A stretch of DNA of 64,000 nt from Ypsolopha sequella (taxonomy: Eukaryota; Arthropoda; Insecta; Lepidoptera; Ypsolophidae), in NCBI GenBank assembly GCA_934047225.1, contig OW204005.1, forward strand, positions 22,886,396-22,950,395, given 5' to 3'. Each line of letters starts with the position of its first letter. Position 1 is the first letter of the stretch. The position numbers and the translations under genes were made by a program. Of this stretch, positions 43,701 to 54,181 are shown one piece after another. The notes under the pieces are model-generated. The model did not search any database. It was not told the origin of the DNA and worked only from the letters and a program-made list of their open reading frames with translations.

Positions 43701-46250
43701 TCAATGCTGCTTGTTCAGGCCCGGACCGTAGTGGGCACCAAGTGACCAAATATAGGATCCTTCCCATGTCCGTAGTTGAGTGTCTGTCAGTGGAGGTGAA
43801 AATGATTTGATTATTCGTGCGGTGAAGCAATTATTGAATGGATGGTTATGAAGTCGAGCGTGGGTGGGGATTGGCAGAGTGTTGTTTGTAATAGAGTCGC
43901 ATGTGTGTCGGTGTTGGTTGATTCGGATGTGGAGAGCGTTTTTTGTTTCGCCGATGTAGAATGCAGGACAGTGCCTGCATTCTAGTATGTAAATGCAGTT
44001 GGATGTTTTGCATGTGCTGTTAGGTTGTGCATGGTATGTGTTTCTGGTGTGGTGTGTGTTGATGGCTGTGGCTGTGTTAATAATTGCGCATGTTTTGCAT
44101 CGTGGCCGTCGGCATGGTGAAGTGCCAGGAGATATGTATGTGTTTTGAGAAGGGATGCTTTTTGTGTGAGTGAGTAGAGATTTGATGTTTGGGTTTTGTC
44201 TGTAGCATATTTGGGTGTTGCGTGGTAGGAGATCTTTTGTTTCGTCATTGTGTGTTAAGATTGGAAGGAAGTCTTTGATCAGTTTTTGTAGTTTGTAGCT
44301 GCCATGGAAGTAAGTTGTGATCAGACGTGGTTGATTTTGTGTGTTTCGTTTTGTTCTGTTGTTTTGGTTGTGAAATCTGGGCCGGTTATGTATGTGTTTT
44401 GTCAGGAAGTTATTTGGGTAGTTTCTGTTGAGTAAACCAGTATGTATTTTGTTTTGATAGGAATCTAGAGCATTTTGTGTATTGCAGATCCGACGGCCAC
44501 GGAGTGATAATGAATATGGTATGGACTTTTTTAAATGAGGAGGATGGCAGCTATTGAAATGTAAATACTGAAGGTTGTTGGTCGGTTTGAAATGAACAGA
44601 TGTAGTGATATTATTGTTTGCCTCTAAAGTTATGTCAACATCCAAAAATGTAATGGTCTTAGTGGATGTTTCATGGGTGAATTTGAGTGAGCTATGGTTG
44701 TTTAGTCTTGTCAAAAAGTTGTCGAGAGAGTATTGATCATGTGGCCAAATCATGAATATGTCATCTATGAATCTTTTCCAGACCAAGGGCTGCTGAGGTT
44801 CCGTCGCTAAAAAGCTATTTTCGATAGAAGCCATATATATGTTGGCATAACTGGGAGCCATCCGAGTACCCATTGCCGTTCCTTTTTTCTGGTGATAAAA
44901 TTCATTTTCGAATGTAAAATAGTTATGTTTTAGTATAATTTCGGCAAGTTCTGTAATAAAGTCAGAGGATGGTTGGTGGGGTGGTGGTCGGTTATTTAGA
45001 TGATCGCGTAGCGCGTCGAGGCCAGCGGCATGTGGGATGTTTGTGTATAATGATGTGACATCTATTGTTACTAGTATTAATGGTGTGTTTGTGGGTAGAT
45101 GAAGAGTTCCAATGATATCGATGAAATGATTCGTGTCTTTAATGTGTGATCGAAGATTTTTAACGAGTGGTTGGAGATGATGGTCCACAAATGCTGATAT
45201 GCGTTCAGTTGGTGAATCGTATGAAGCAACTATTGGACGGCCAGGGTGATTTAGTTTGTGGATTTTAGGTAGCATATAAAAGTGTGGGGTTCTCGGATGA
45301 CTCGGAAGCATCAGTAACTTGTCTTTTTCTGAGAGGCCCTCAGCTGTTCCCTTGGCCTGGACAATATCCTCAACAATACTCATGACCTGGTCACATGGGT
45401 CACCCGGTGCTACACTATAAAAGGTCGTGTCCGTAAGCTGGCGCAGCCCTTCTTCTATGTAATCGCTTTTATTAAGAATTACTGTGGCTGATCCCTTATC
45501 TGCTGGAAGTATAATTATGTTTTCATTGGTTTGAAGTTTTTTGAGGGATAATCGTTCTTCTTTTGATAAATTATCTGAGGAGTCTTGAAGGTTGTTGATG
45601 AATCTGTCATCCGATAATTTAGATAGGATGCTGGTCATGAAAGTTTCAATGGGATGATTAGTAGGCAGTGGGGGTGGTTCATTCGATGATGGTGGTTTAA
45701 AGGTTTTTAATGCGGCATGTATGTTGTCTTCTGAAGATGCGGTGCGTGATTTCCAATATAGCTTCCATCGTAAATTTCTACCGAAGTCAATGAAATCATT
45801 TAGCAATTTAATTCGGTCAAGTTTTTTTGTGGGGCAAAAGCTTAAGCCTTTGTTAATGAGTTCTTGATCAGTTCTGGTTAGGTGTAATGATGATAGATTA
45901 ACAATGGTATTTTCGTTTGTTTTTTTATTATTATTTATATTTATTTCTGGTGGTCCTGGAATGCTAAACGGGTGTGAAAGATTTGTTGGAGTCAGATTTA
46001 GATTGGAGAATTCATTGGAATGTTGGTATTGTATGGGTAAAGTTATATGTTTATCGTGGTAATAAGTAAAAAGGTTCTTTAATTTTCGAGAAAGTCTGAT
46101 ATGTTCATGTTCAAGTCTGCAGGCAGCATTTGATGTAATATTTTGAACTTCGAGGAATAAGTGGGGGTATGCTATCAAGGTTATTTTTAATATGTTGTCC
46201 AGGTTGTTTTTTTCATGTGTACATAGATAGAAATACTGTATATAGAGCAT
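43701..46250 (-). CDS. Penelope-type reverse transcriptase with GIY-YIG endonuclease
   Basis: 849 residues from the ATG at 46248-46250, with no internal stop. Seen in order: a DKG motif in LPADKGSATVIL (about 248-259); LPKIHKLNHPGRPIVASYDS (about 327-346); palm motif A VTIDVTSLYTNIP (about 394-406); KKGTAMGTRMAPSYANIYM (about 455-473); the catalytic pair in FIDDIFMIW (about 494-502); TFLDVDI (about 534-540); a cysteine cluster CRRPRCKTC (about 713-721); and a GIY-YIG nuclease with CIYILECRHCPAFYIGETKN, conserved R near 776 and E near 830. This is the full domain set of Penelope elements, which reverse-transcribe their RNA onto a nicked target. The length is usual for the family. Nothing appears broken, so the protein may be active. 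Confidence 0.95.
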   Translation of the reverse strand: MLYIQYFYLCTHEKNNLDNILKITLIAYPHLFLEVQNITSNAACRLEHEHIRLSRKLKNLFTYYHDKHITLPIQYQHSNEFSNLNLTPTNLSHPFSIPGPPEININNNKKTNENTIVNLSSLHLTRTDQELINKGLSFCPTKKLDRIKLLNDFIDFGRNLRWKLYWKSRTASSEDNIHAALKTFKPPSSNEPPPLPTNHPIETFMTSILSKLSDDRFINNLQDSSDNLSKEERLSLKKLQTNENIIILPADKGSATVILNKSDYIEEGLRQLTDTTFYSVAPGDPCDQVMSIVEDIVQAKGTAEGLSEKDKLLMLPSHPRTPHFYMLPKIHKLNHPGRPIVASYDSPTERISAFVDHHLQPLVKNLRSHIKDTNHFIDIIGTLHLPTNTPLILVTIDVTSLYTNIPHAAGLDALRDHLNNRPPPHQPSSDFITELAEIILKHNYFTFENEFYHQKKGTAMGTRMAPSYANIYMASIENSFLATEPQQPLVWKRFIDDIFMIWPHDQYSLDNFLTRLNNHSSLKFTHETSTKTITFLDVDITLEANNNITTSVHFKPTNNLQYLHFNSCHPPHLKKSIPYSLSLRGRRICNTQNALDSYQNKIHTGLLNRNYPNNFLTKHIHNRPRFHNQNNRTKRNTQNQPRLITTYFHGSYKLQKLIKDFLPILTHNDETKDLLPRNTQICYRQNPNIKSLLTHTKSIPSQNTYISPGTSPCRRPRCKTCAIINTATAINTHHTRNTYHAQPNSTCKTSNCIYILECRHCPAFYIGETKNALHIRINQHRHTCDSITNNTLPIPTHARLHNHPFNNCFTARIIKSFSPPLTDTQLRTWEGSYIWSLGAHYGPGLNKQH

Positions 46251-47124
46251 ATGTGTGGTGTGTAGAGCGTTAACAAGATTTACTCATATCATATGTTTTC
46301 TAATTATCGACGGCATTGTGTGAATTGGTATTTTAGGGATCAGCCCTTTTGGCGCTGCGCCCACTTCCAAACATTTACCTAAAAACTGAACATGCTTATA
46401 ATATTGTAGTAGTTTATTGATGGTTACTTTAATTTTGTTTATAATTTCTTTCATGATATGAATACTCTTTGAGGAGAAAGCACAATTGATTTATGGTTTT
46501 ATAAAATACTAAAGATTAATAATTTTGTGACAGAGTTGTTTATCTGTTGCCGGTGGAGACGAAAATGGTATTTGCTCGGTATTCAAGACGAAGTTTATGT
46601 AGAAATATTGTTGTTAAATATGTTATTTCTGCGTTGCAAGGATCAGGAAGTCTTGTAGATCAGATCCAGTGTATCACTATAGTTCCTTGTTTCTCCGTTA
46701 AATATGCATATGATTTACGTTCTTTCGAATAAATTGATGGAGAAAAATTATATTTAGAAGATGTGCGAAGAAAATCAATGTCGTGTTTGGCAAGAACGGC
46801 TTGAAATAGAACGAACGTCGGCTCCAGTTATGCATCCGTCTGAGATGAGTGTGATATCAAGTTCAAAATATCTTTTTTCAAGATCACTGGCAGTGGATTT
46901 ATCGGTTCACCAATGTCAGCCGATGGATTGTCTCGGTTATAGGCAAGAAGTGTTTGTAAAGCTTTCGTTGTAAAGTTCCTTATCATGCGATTCATGCGAG
47001 TGTAGTTTCTTTCTGTTCGCTTGCTAGGTAGTCAGTAGGAGATACTTTTTCGTAATAAATTATTTAAACACTCTTCGTTGTGTTATTTTTTATAATTATA
47101 TATATCGCTTTTGCGAGAAACAAC
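46251..47124 (-). other. Penelope leader region
   Basis: About 870 bp between the upstream partial copy and the RT gene. It is expected to hold the leader. Small plus-strand open frames (46547-46973) have no family features. Confidence 0.5.
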
Positions 47125-47223
47125 ATAAAATGATAATAGACTTTTCTTGTCTTTTCGATTAAAGAAATTATATATATATATATATACGAAAACACAAAAA
47201 AATATAATTATATGTGAGCAGTA
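47125..47223. repeat. Inner arm of the Penelope inverted repeat
   Basis: ATAAAATGATAATAGACTTT through the (TA)n run to TGTGAGCAGTA is the exact inverse of 47761-47855. The two arms flank the 550-bp partial copy, so the upstream part can fold into a large hairpin. Confidence 0.85.
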
Positions 47224-47760
47224 AAATATATTTCGACCACTAATTGTGGTCGGCATCAGTTACACAATTTAAATAAAACTTAAAAATTAATAATTATAAA
47301 TTATAGATACTTATGATACTAAATATTTTATTTTTGTAATGATGACAGTAGCAGTGATTGATAGGAAATGGAAGAAGGTCTTATTAAGAAGTTTGCATTG
47401 TTTCTTGTGCTGACTCCTCGTAAATATCAATGCTGCTTGTTCAGGCCCGGACCGTAGTGGGCACCAAGTGACCAAATATAGGATCCTTCCCATGTCCGTA
47501 GTTGAGTGTCTGTCAGTGGAGGTGAAAATGATTTGATTATTCGTGCGGTGAAGCAATTATTGAATGGATGGTTATGAAGTCGAGCGTGGGTGGGGATTGG
47601 CAGAGTGTTGTTTGTAATAGAGTCGCATGTGTGTCGGTGTTGGTTGATTCGGATGTGGAGAGCGTTTTTTGTTTCGCCGATGTAGAATGCAGGACAGTGC
47701 CTGCATTCTAGTATGTAAATGCAGTTGGATGTTTTGCATGTGCTGTTAGGTTGTGCATGG
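47212..47760 (-). repeat. Upstream partial copy (pseudo-LTR) of the Penelope element
   Basis: Reads base for base like 43487-44038: the last part of the GIY-YIG coding region, the stop and the 3' UTR. It is therefore a 5'-truncated tandem copy. The 81-codon frame at 47311-47556 is identical to the one at 43585-43830, an antisense by-product in both. Confidence 0.9.
47221..47266 (-). ncRNA. Hammerhead-ribozyme-like motif 4 (Penelope upstream copy)
   Basis: Identical to motif 3: core at 47259-47254 on the minus strand, stem II CGACCAC/GTGGTCG, GAAA, and GTAA/TTAC as stem I. If active, it would cut the 5' part of the element's transcript. Confidence 0.5.
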
Positions 47761-47856
47761 TACTGCTCACATATAATTATATTTTTTTGTGTTTTCGTAT
47801 ATATATATATATAATTTCTTTAATCGAAAAGACAAGAAAAGTCTATTATCATTTTA
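47761..47856. repeat. Outer arm of the Penelope inverted repeat
   Basis: Inverse of 47125-47223; its outer edge is the element end next to the target duplication. Confidence 0.85.
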
Positions 47857-47868
47857 TATTATCACAAG
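47857..47868 (+). repeat. Right 12-bp target duplication
   Basis: TATTATCACAAG, identical to 43477-43488. Confidence 0.85.
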
Positions 47869-47957
47869 TTTGACAATAGACCTTAGAGTGGTAATTGCAA
47901 ACAAATTTCGTGCATTTTATGTATTTCGTGGATACTTTCCGATCCGTTACGAAAAGT

Positions 47958-48155
47958 TACGTAACTGCTCGCATGGGGTCACACTCAAGAGAGCAGCGAC
48001 GCGTGCGTATGCTCCAACGTCCTGTCAAACACTAAAATGACATCTTTGGCGCGAATGAGAAAGCTACTGAACGGGACGACCACGTACCCACAACCAAAGT
48101 ATATTTTTTTGGCGCGCAAAAGTGCGCTGACCCCATGCGAGTAGTTAAGGGTTAA
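47958..48155. mobile_element. TAACTACTCGCATGGGG-family palindromic MITE (part)
   Basis: GTAACTGCTCGCATGGGGTC at the left pairs with GACCCCATGCGAGTAGTTAA at the right. A related end (CCTTAACTACTCGCAT and TAACTGCTCGCATGGGGTCC) lies at about 43190-43245 on the other side of the Penelope element, so the Penelope may have landed within or beside such an element. Confidence 0.5.
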
Positions 48156-48162
48156 TGCTAGA

Positions 48163-48243
48163 AGCATTTTCTCCCAGTCCTTACTTTGGAACATTTTAAG
48201 TTTTGACAGCACTATAACTAAAATTCAAGCCTTCGGAATCGGC
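48163..48243. mobile_element. Right half of an AGCCGATTCTGAAGG-family MITE
   Basis: TTAAGTTTTGACAGCACTAT and CAAGCCTTCGGAATCGGCTT match the right arm of 58669-58838; complements the left half at 43018-43118. Confidence 0.5.
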
Positions 48244-49539
48244 TTTATTGCAATATAACTTAATTGATAAATTGTTTTTATTTTATTCAAGGCAGTTATT
48301 TATTATTGATTACAGATTTTCGCGCCAAAATTGTCCACGTCAGAACAAGCGTTCAGATTTTTTCTTTTGAAATTTAAAGCTGTATAGTACAGTCAATTAC
48401 AAAAGTTTATGCGATGTGACCATTTTCATAGCGAGTGTCGTCACAGATTTCCCCGGACACAAAGCATCGAAAAAAAACTTTCCAACTCCTTCGACCGCTG
48501 GTTATGCAACACAGAACCAAGAAAAAAATACTGAATTTTCATTTAGCCCACCAAGTTAAGTTACAGATTATGTCACTACACTTATAGGGATTTGTGGCGA
48601 TAACAAGTGATGTAATAGTTTGACAAAGTTATGGCATTTCCAAGCGACCACAAAATAATAAATGTATAAAATGACGGGAACTTCGTTTTTTTTCTACTTT
48701 TGCGTTTTATGGTAAAAAAAAAGCATTTTAGTTAGTCGCAAAATATTTTTGATAGGTACACCGCTATTTCCGACAAACAAAAGTAGTTTTTCAAGTTATT
48801 AGTAGTTAAACAAAAGATTATTTATTTTGGTCATCAATTTAAACACGGCTTACGTGTAAATCTGTTAAGTTCTAATTACCGCCAAAACAATAGCTTTATT
48901 CTTAACTGTTATTATCTCTAAAACAATAATTTATAGTCCAGATCGTGGCTCGAATCTGTTTTACGAGTTAAGAGAATAGTTTCCGCAAAACCATAATTTA
49001 TTCTTCCTTGTTTGAAGAATCTAGCAATACTAACTATAAAAAAAAAGTGCTTCTGCCAAAGATATAATACATACTGTTATCGTAACAGAATTTTCATAAG
49101 TCATTCTAATATTGAGAAATAAAAAATCAAATATGACTAAAAACAGTTTTCATGTGAGGTTTAAGATTATTTGAGCAAAAACCCGTTCTTAATATTAATG
49201 AAAATTGAAGCCTGTGTAAACTATGAAACAAACAGATATTTCGTACCACGTTTAGCTTTTTTTTTTTCAATAATAAAATTAGTGAAGCTAATCGACATTT
49301 TGCTATTTTTTCAGAATCCGTCCCTCTCGCACTGCAGGTTTTTCCGCATGGAGTAATATTGATTGATGCAAGCGCAATATCATAATTGCTTGAATATCAT
49401 GTTGTATTACGAAACCACGTTTGCTAATTCCTACAACAAAACTACAACATATGAAATGTCAATCACAAAACTCGCAATCTGTCAAATTTATTCTCAACCT
49501 TTTCGAGTCCATCGTATTGTTCATCCAGAAATCAATAAA
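48244..49539. other. Unassigned AT-rich stretch
   Basis: No gene recognised. A TTAA family-1 fragment (TCCGTCCCTCTCGCACTGCA) lies at about 49295-49360. Confidence 0.4.
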
Positions 49540-49680
49540 ATATGCTATAAAAACGACGTTCTCTCTGACATAAGCGGCCGTGCGTTGACACACATACCCT
49601 GCGCCTGCGCCGCGTTGCGACAGACTTGCGCCGTCTGGCACGGTGACCGCCGCGTACCAGGTAAATTAGACTGTGGTTAG
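49540..49680. promoter_or_regulatory. GC/CpG-rich island with possible splice donor
   Basis: CGGCCGTGCG, CTGCGCCTGCGCCGCGTTGC and ACCGCCGCGTACCAGGTAAAT in otherwise AT-rich DNA. CCAG|GTAAAT on the plus strand and GCAGG|GTATGT on the minus strand both look like splice donors, so the direction is ambiguous. Could be a first exon or promoter; no protein can be assigned. Confidence 0.25.
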
Positions 49681-51564
49681 GAATTTGGAGCTTTCTAGTA
49701 ATTTGACGGCAGCTGGATTTTTATGGAGTTTAATTGAAAACAATACAAAAAGGGTTAGTAGTGACGAGATTTTTCGTCACAAATAAATTTTTTACATTAT
49801 TTTTAAGCAGTTTCATGGAAATATTTCTTAAGTATTTCCTATAATTGAGACATGATTAAAAATGCTACTAAGTTTAAATATGATAAGGATATTTTTGGCA
49901 TGTCAATTCATAAAGGTTAAAAATGCAATAAAAATTAATTTTCAAATTGTAAAAAAATCACTTAATCCCTACAACATGACACCATCCAAAAAAACACAAA
50001 AGGCATATTAACGAAAAAGTGAAAGTGCGCCCGAGGCGCGCGCGCACCCATACAGAGCAAAATCCATACACACAAACACACTCACACACCCTGGCACTTC
50101 AACATGTAAATATTGGCCGCTGAATCATCTGACGATGATCGGAGGCGGTTTATTTATACGAAGACAAATTGAAGAGTATCTCGAATCCGGATATCATTTA
50201 AGTATTCGAAATGGAAAAAACTACTTAGATTTTATAAAATAATACGCAAAATTATATGTAACACATAGAAGTTGTTCATGCTGTTTTGTACCTAATAGAA
50301 CCTTCAAATATTTAAAAAATCAAAAACGAAAAAAGCATGAAATCATATGAAATTAACCAATAAAAAAACATTAACACAAAATCTAATATCATCATAAACC
50401 ATCATAATCTAGGTTACCTCAGTTAAAAGATAAGGTATAGAGCTGCAAAAGTTGTACTGATCATACTAAACAACTTGTTTTATAATTTTTGAAATTATGG
50501 CAATGAACATAAAATCTTCCTACAAAAATGTAGCTGTAGGTAATTAAACTTGGAACGGGGTAGTGTTTTTTTCTGAAACGAAGCTCATTTTTCATTCAAA
50601 GTTGTACAATACGTCACCATTACTCATCAATACGGAAGGGATTTAAAGTGATATTCGATAAGTTTTTAAGTATAAAGCACAAACTTTATGAACCGAATAC
50701 TGCCCACAACGATTTTAATTTTTTCAATTTCAATTTCAAAGATTCCGTTAGCCCGTAAAATGGATTCAACGATCGTGTCTGCTATTTTTTTTTTATGGGA
50801 ATTTTCATATTGACTTCTTAACTCTTCATATTAACTTGGGCTTTGCGAAATTTTCTTAAATCAGAAACTGGCACATAAATTCTTAACTCTTTATCGCATA
50901 TTAAACCAATTCTATGCAATAGTGTATTATTTGTCAACGTTCCAGGTATAAGAACAAAAAAAAGAAAAAGGTTCAAAAAGGATTTTATTGATATTCGGAA
51001 AAGCCTACAGATATATCCGTTTTCGACACGTCCCTACCTCACGTCCTTGCTTAGAAAAGATTTATTTGCAATTATTATTTGACAAGTTGGAGAACTAATT
51101 GTTCTGAACCGAGTCATACATCTTCAGCTTTAGAACTTCGCTTTACATTTCCATTCGTTTTTGGTGTTTTTGTTTATTCGCAATGAAGACGGTTTGTCGA
51201 CGAATTTACCAATTATTTTTGCAGGCACAAAGCGCAGAACAGCTTTTCAAGTCAATGCTGGAAAAATAAGTAACAGGCAGTGCACTACATGGTACTAGTA
51301 GATAGTTTGATGACCTATAGGGTAGCGATCCTAAGCACTGAAGATATGAAGGTCAGCAGGTCAGGCCCTGGAGGCCTCAAAATGTTTGCTGAATTCTAGG
51401 GGTGTGAAACAGAAACCGCTAAACGACAAGTCTCTAGCGATTGACTTTCGGTGATCCAGCATATCAGAGGTTTTTCCGAGTTCAGACTGCTCCAAAACAG
51501 TAAACCCTCGTACACCTTCTCTTTACAGACGCGCGACGCCCCAACGTAATAAAAGGTTGAGCCA
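49681..51564. other. Unassigned AT-rich stretch
   Basis: No gene or recognised repeat. A short GCGC/CACA-rich patch lies at about 50020-50100. Confidence 0.4.
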
Positions 51565-51790
51565 GTTTGAGCCATATCGCCGTACTTCGGGCACAAATAC
51601 ACGCTTTTTAGGGTATGCAGGTTTAGTTTACCTCACGGTGTTTTTCTCCACCGTTCCACAAGTGGGAAATACACTAAATATATAAGCTCAGAAAAACTTA
51701 TTGGTGGATGCCCGACTGGCAAGGTTTGAACTCGGGTCTCAAAGTTGAGAGACCGATCCCACCGATTGAGCTATTGACGTTTTTTCAGCC
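51565..51790 (-). mobile_element. tRNA-headed SINE (SINE-1), reverse
   Basis: ATCGCCGTACTTCGGGCACAAATACACGC, ACTTATTGGTGGATGCC and GGTTTGAACTCGGGTCTCAA (inverse B-box region) up to CGATTGAGCTATTGACG (inverse A-box region). Same family as 11617-11945 and 60345-60652. The segment 3' of the conserved middle is missing. Confidence 0.65.
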
Positions 51791-51894
51791 AAATAAATAA
51801 TTAGGACAAACTAGTTTTTATTGAAGTCTTAAAAAAGTACGTCCTATATCCGCTCTAAACTGTAAAAAGAGATAAGGATAATTAAATTATTGCA

Positions 51895-53100
51895 GCTAAA
51901 GTTTTGATGATAAAACATCAGAGAAAGACTATACTTTGTGAAATTTTGTTGCATTTCTATAGTAAGCTAAATTTCATTCAGCACACAAAATATCTAAAAT
52001 CACCGAGTCAAAGCAACGGAAACTTAAGTAGGACGCGGGCAGCGAAAATTTCGGCTGCGTCACACAACAATGTAACTTACGAAGTAGAACATAGAGGTCG
52101 AACTCAACTGGCACAGCTGCACAGTGAAAACGAAAGTTGCGAACATTTAACAACACAAACGAATTTGAATATACCTACTGAATTCTTGATCCGGTATCAT
52201 TATGTCCAGGTTTTTATGTTCTGCAGAAACGTGACAATGCCAGCTGTGTTGACCTAAATAATCTAGGAGAAGACGCAAAGCTTTCTAACACAGATGAAGT
52301 AAATGGACGTAAAGTTGATGGGGGTGAAAAATCGGAACTTGGTGGCTTACTTAACAGCCTACTTGAAGGAGAAGGATCAAAACACGTGGGCAATGCTGAC
52401 CTAGAAATAGTAAATAGATATTAAGGTCTATTAACTTTGTTCTTATTCATAGTGATAAATGGTACTGTTAAATGGTAATTGGATGCCTCTTTCACATTTT
52501 TCCCTTCTACAAGAATAAACGAACATTTAAAAAAGGTAGAGGGCAGTGAGTTTGTAAATGAGATTAAATGTAATTCTGGAAATAATTGTGATACAAAACA
52601 GCTTTTAGTAATTTCAGAACAGTTAGTTAACGGAAGGAAATTAACAATATTGTTATCTTTGATTTTTGAAGTGAAACCCATTGCTTTGGTTACTCAAAAT
52701 GTTGTTTAAATTTTTACGCTTTTAACAAATAGTAATAAAAATGTAAACGGAGAAATGTGCGTGGCTGGTGAATTTATAAATATACCTATATACGTAATAA
52801 CACGGATAATTGAATTAGTTATTTTAAATATAGAGAAAGAAAATTCACAAAACAGTGAATTACCAGAAAAATTAGTTTAACAAACAGATTATTTAGTTCA
52901 TCAAAATCACGATGCTCATTTAAATTCATTGTTCGATTCAAACCCCACGTAATTCGAAAGCGACAGTGAACGAACATATTTGCTTACCACTCGTGTACCA
53001 TTATTGTGGGTAAGAACCTATAGAGGTTTATTATTAATTGAACCAATATTGATCCGTAGTATTAATTTGTCAGATTACATTTTGAGAATTATCTAACTTA
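51895..53100 (+). pseudogene. Decayed coding sequence of unknown origin
   Basis: Several plus-strand frames follow one another with protein-like composition and only a few stops or shifts: from about 51904 (ends ...NLNIPTEFL), a shift near 52190, then QKRDNASCVDLNNLGEDAKL and ...GGLLNSLLEGEGSKHVGNAD to a stop near 52423; 52479-52709 (ASFTFFPSTRINEHLKKVEG...); about 52729-52880 (NSNKNVNGEMCVAGEFIN...); and about 52885-53095 with a single stop. No family was recognised. It could be a dead host gene or an old retroelement or viral insert. Confidence 0.4.
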
Positions 53101-54181
53101 ATTAATTTCGCAAAAAAACTTAATAGAGCTTTCGTACAGGTCTTATTATCAATCAGACATTTTCGTGTTTTAAGAAATCGTTTGAGTATTTTCTCGAAAG
53201 TCATCAGCATTAATATGTTATATTTTTGTTAATGTGATCAAGAGATACGACCTAGATTCGTGTTAGATTACTATTATTTACTGCAGTGAATATTAAATAA
53301 TGTTGGAGCATGCTAGAAAAGCATACCTAGTTTGTAAAACTAGATGGAAACCTATAAAAATTCTTGTAAAACAAATCAATATCCGATAATTTTATTACAA
53401 ATGTTATTGACGGAAATGTTTTAGTAGCATAAAATTATATTATATTTTCCGATCAACATTTTATTGAAATTACTAGTACGGTTGAATCACGTGATAATAC
53501 TATTATATTTTTATTCGATCCTTTATTATTGTTCCTTGTTATACTATGGAAAATTAAATTAATAACAAAGATATTCACGTGGTTGGTCATGAAAAACGTG
53601 AACCTAATGGTGAATAATGATTGATAATGAACAAGCAGATGATTAGAAAAAGAAAGTCTTAATGATAATCGGCTGTAATCTAATAATGATACAATATGTC
53701 TATTGTCGTTTGTGAATTTAAATCTAAGTTTACAAGTCAATGACGTGTCCCACATATTTGACTTTTGAATAATTTGATCATCTATTTAGTTTAAGCGTGA
53801 TTTATTTAATAGACACTTTTACTTGCGACTGTCCCATTTCACGCAAATTACAATTCAGACCAAGCCCATGCAATAAGCAAATTTATCCAAATATCACATT
53901 TTAAAGCTACAAAACACGAAAGCCTTTCATTCCATCAAAGTGTGACAAAAACCACAAAAAGAACATCCAAATCGTAAGAAAAATTTCTCCGACCATGTGA
54001 CATATTATGTGTTACCCGTTACATACACAATACATCCGAGCATGTGATCAACGAAAACACCGTCACTATTACCATCACAGACACATCTTCAATACTAATG
54101 ATGTCACACTATGACAAAACACTCACACATTGGTCCCAAACGCACACAAACGGTAAATAGAACACGCACACTCACCTACGG
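53101..54181 (-). other. Region downstream of C/EBP
   Basis: AT-rich sequence that would contain the C/EBP 3' UTR. TTTATT at 53801-53806 gives AATAAA on the minus strand, a possible polyadenylation signal about 380 bp after the stop. The remainder is unassigned. Confidence 0.35.

Larger units (their letters stand above)
43489..47856 (-). mobile_element. Complete Penelope-like element
   Basis: 4,368 bp between exact 12-bp direct repeats. Read on the minus strand it holds: an inverted-repeat arm (47856-47761); a partial upstream copy of the element's own 3' end (47760-47212); the matching inverted arm (47223-47125); a leader of about 870 bp; the RT/GIY-YIG gene (46250-43701); and the 3' end (to 43489). 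The upstream copy reads identical to 43489-44038. Penelope elements are known for such partial tandem copies (pseudo-LTRs) and for hammerhead motifs in them; both are seen here. The intact gene, identical copies and TSD indicate a recent insertion. Confidence 0.92.

Noticed and set aside
43585..44248. 81- and 88-codon frames inside the Penelope region as separate genes
   Set aside because: They overlap the RT/GIY-YIG gene in another phase; the 81-codon frame also recurs in the partial copy at 47311-47556.
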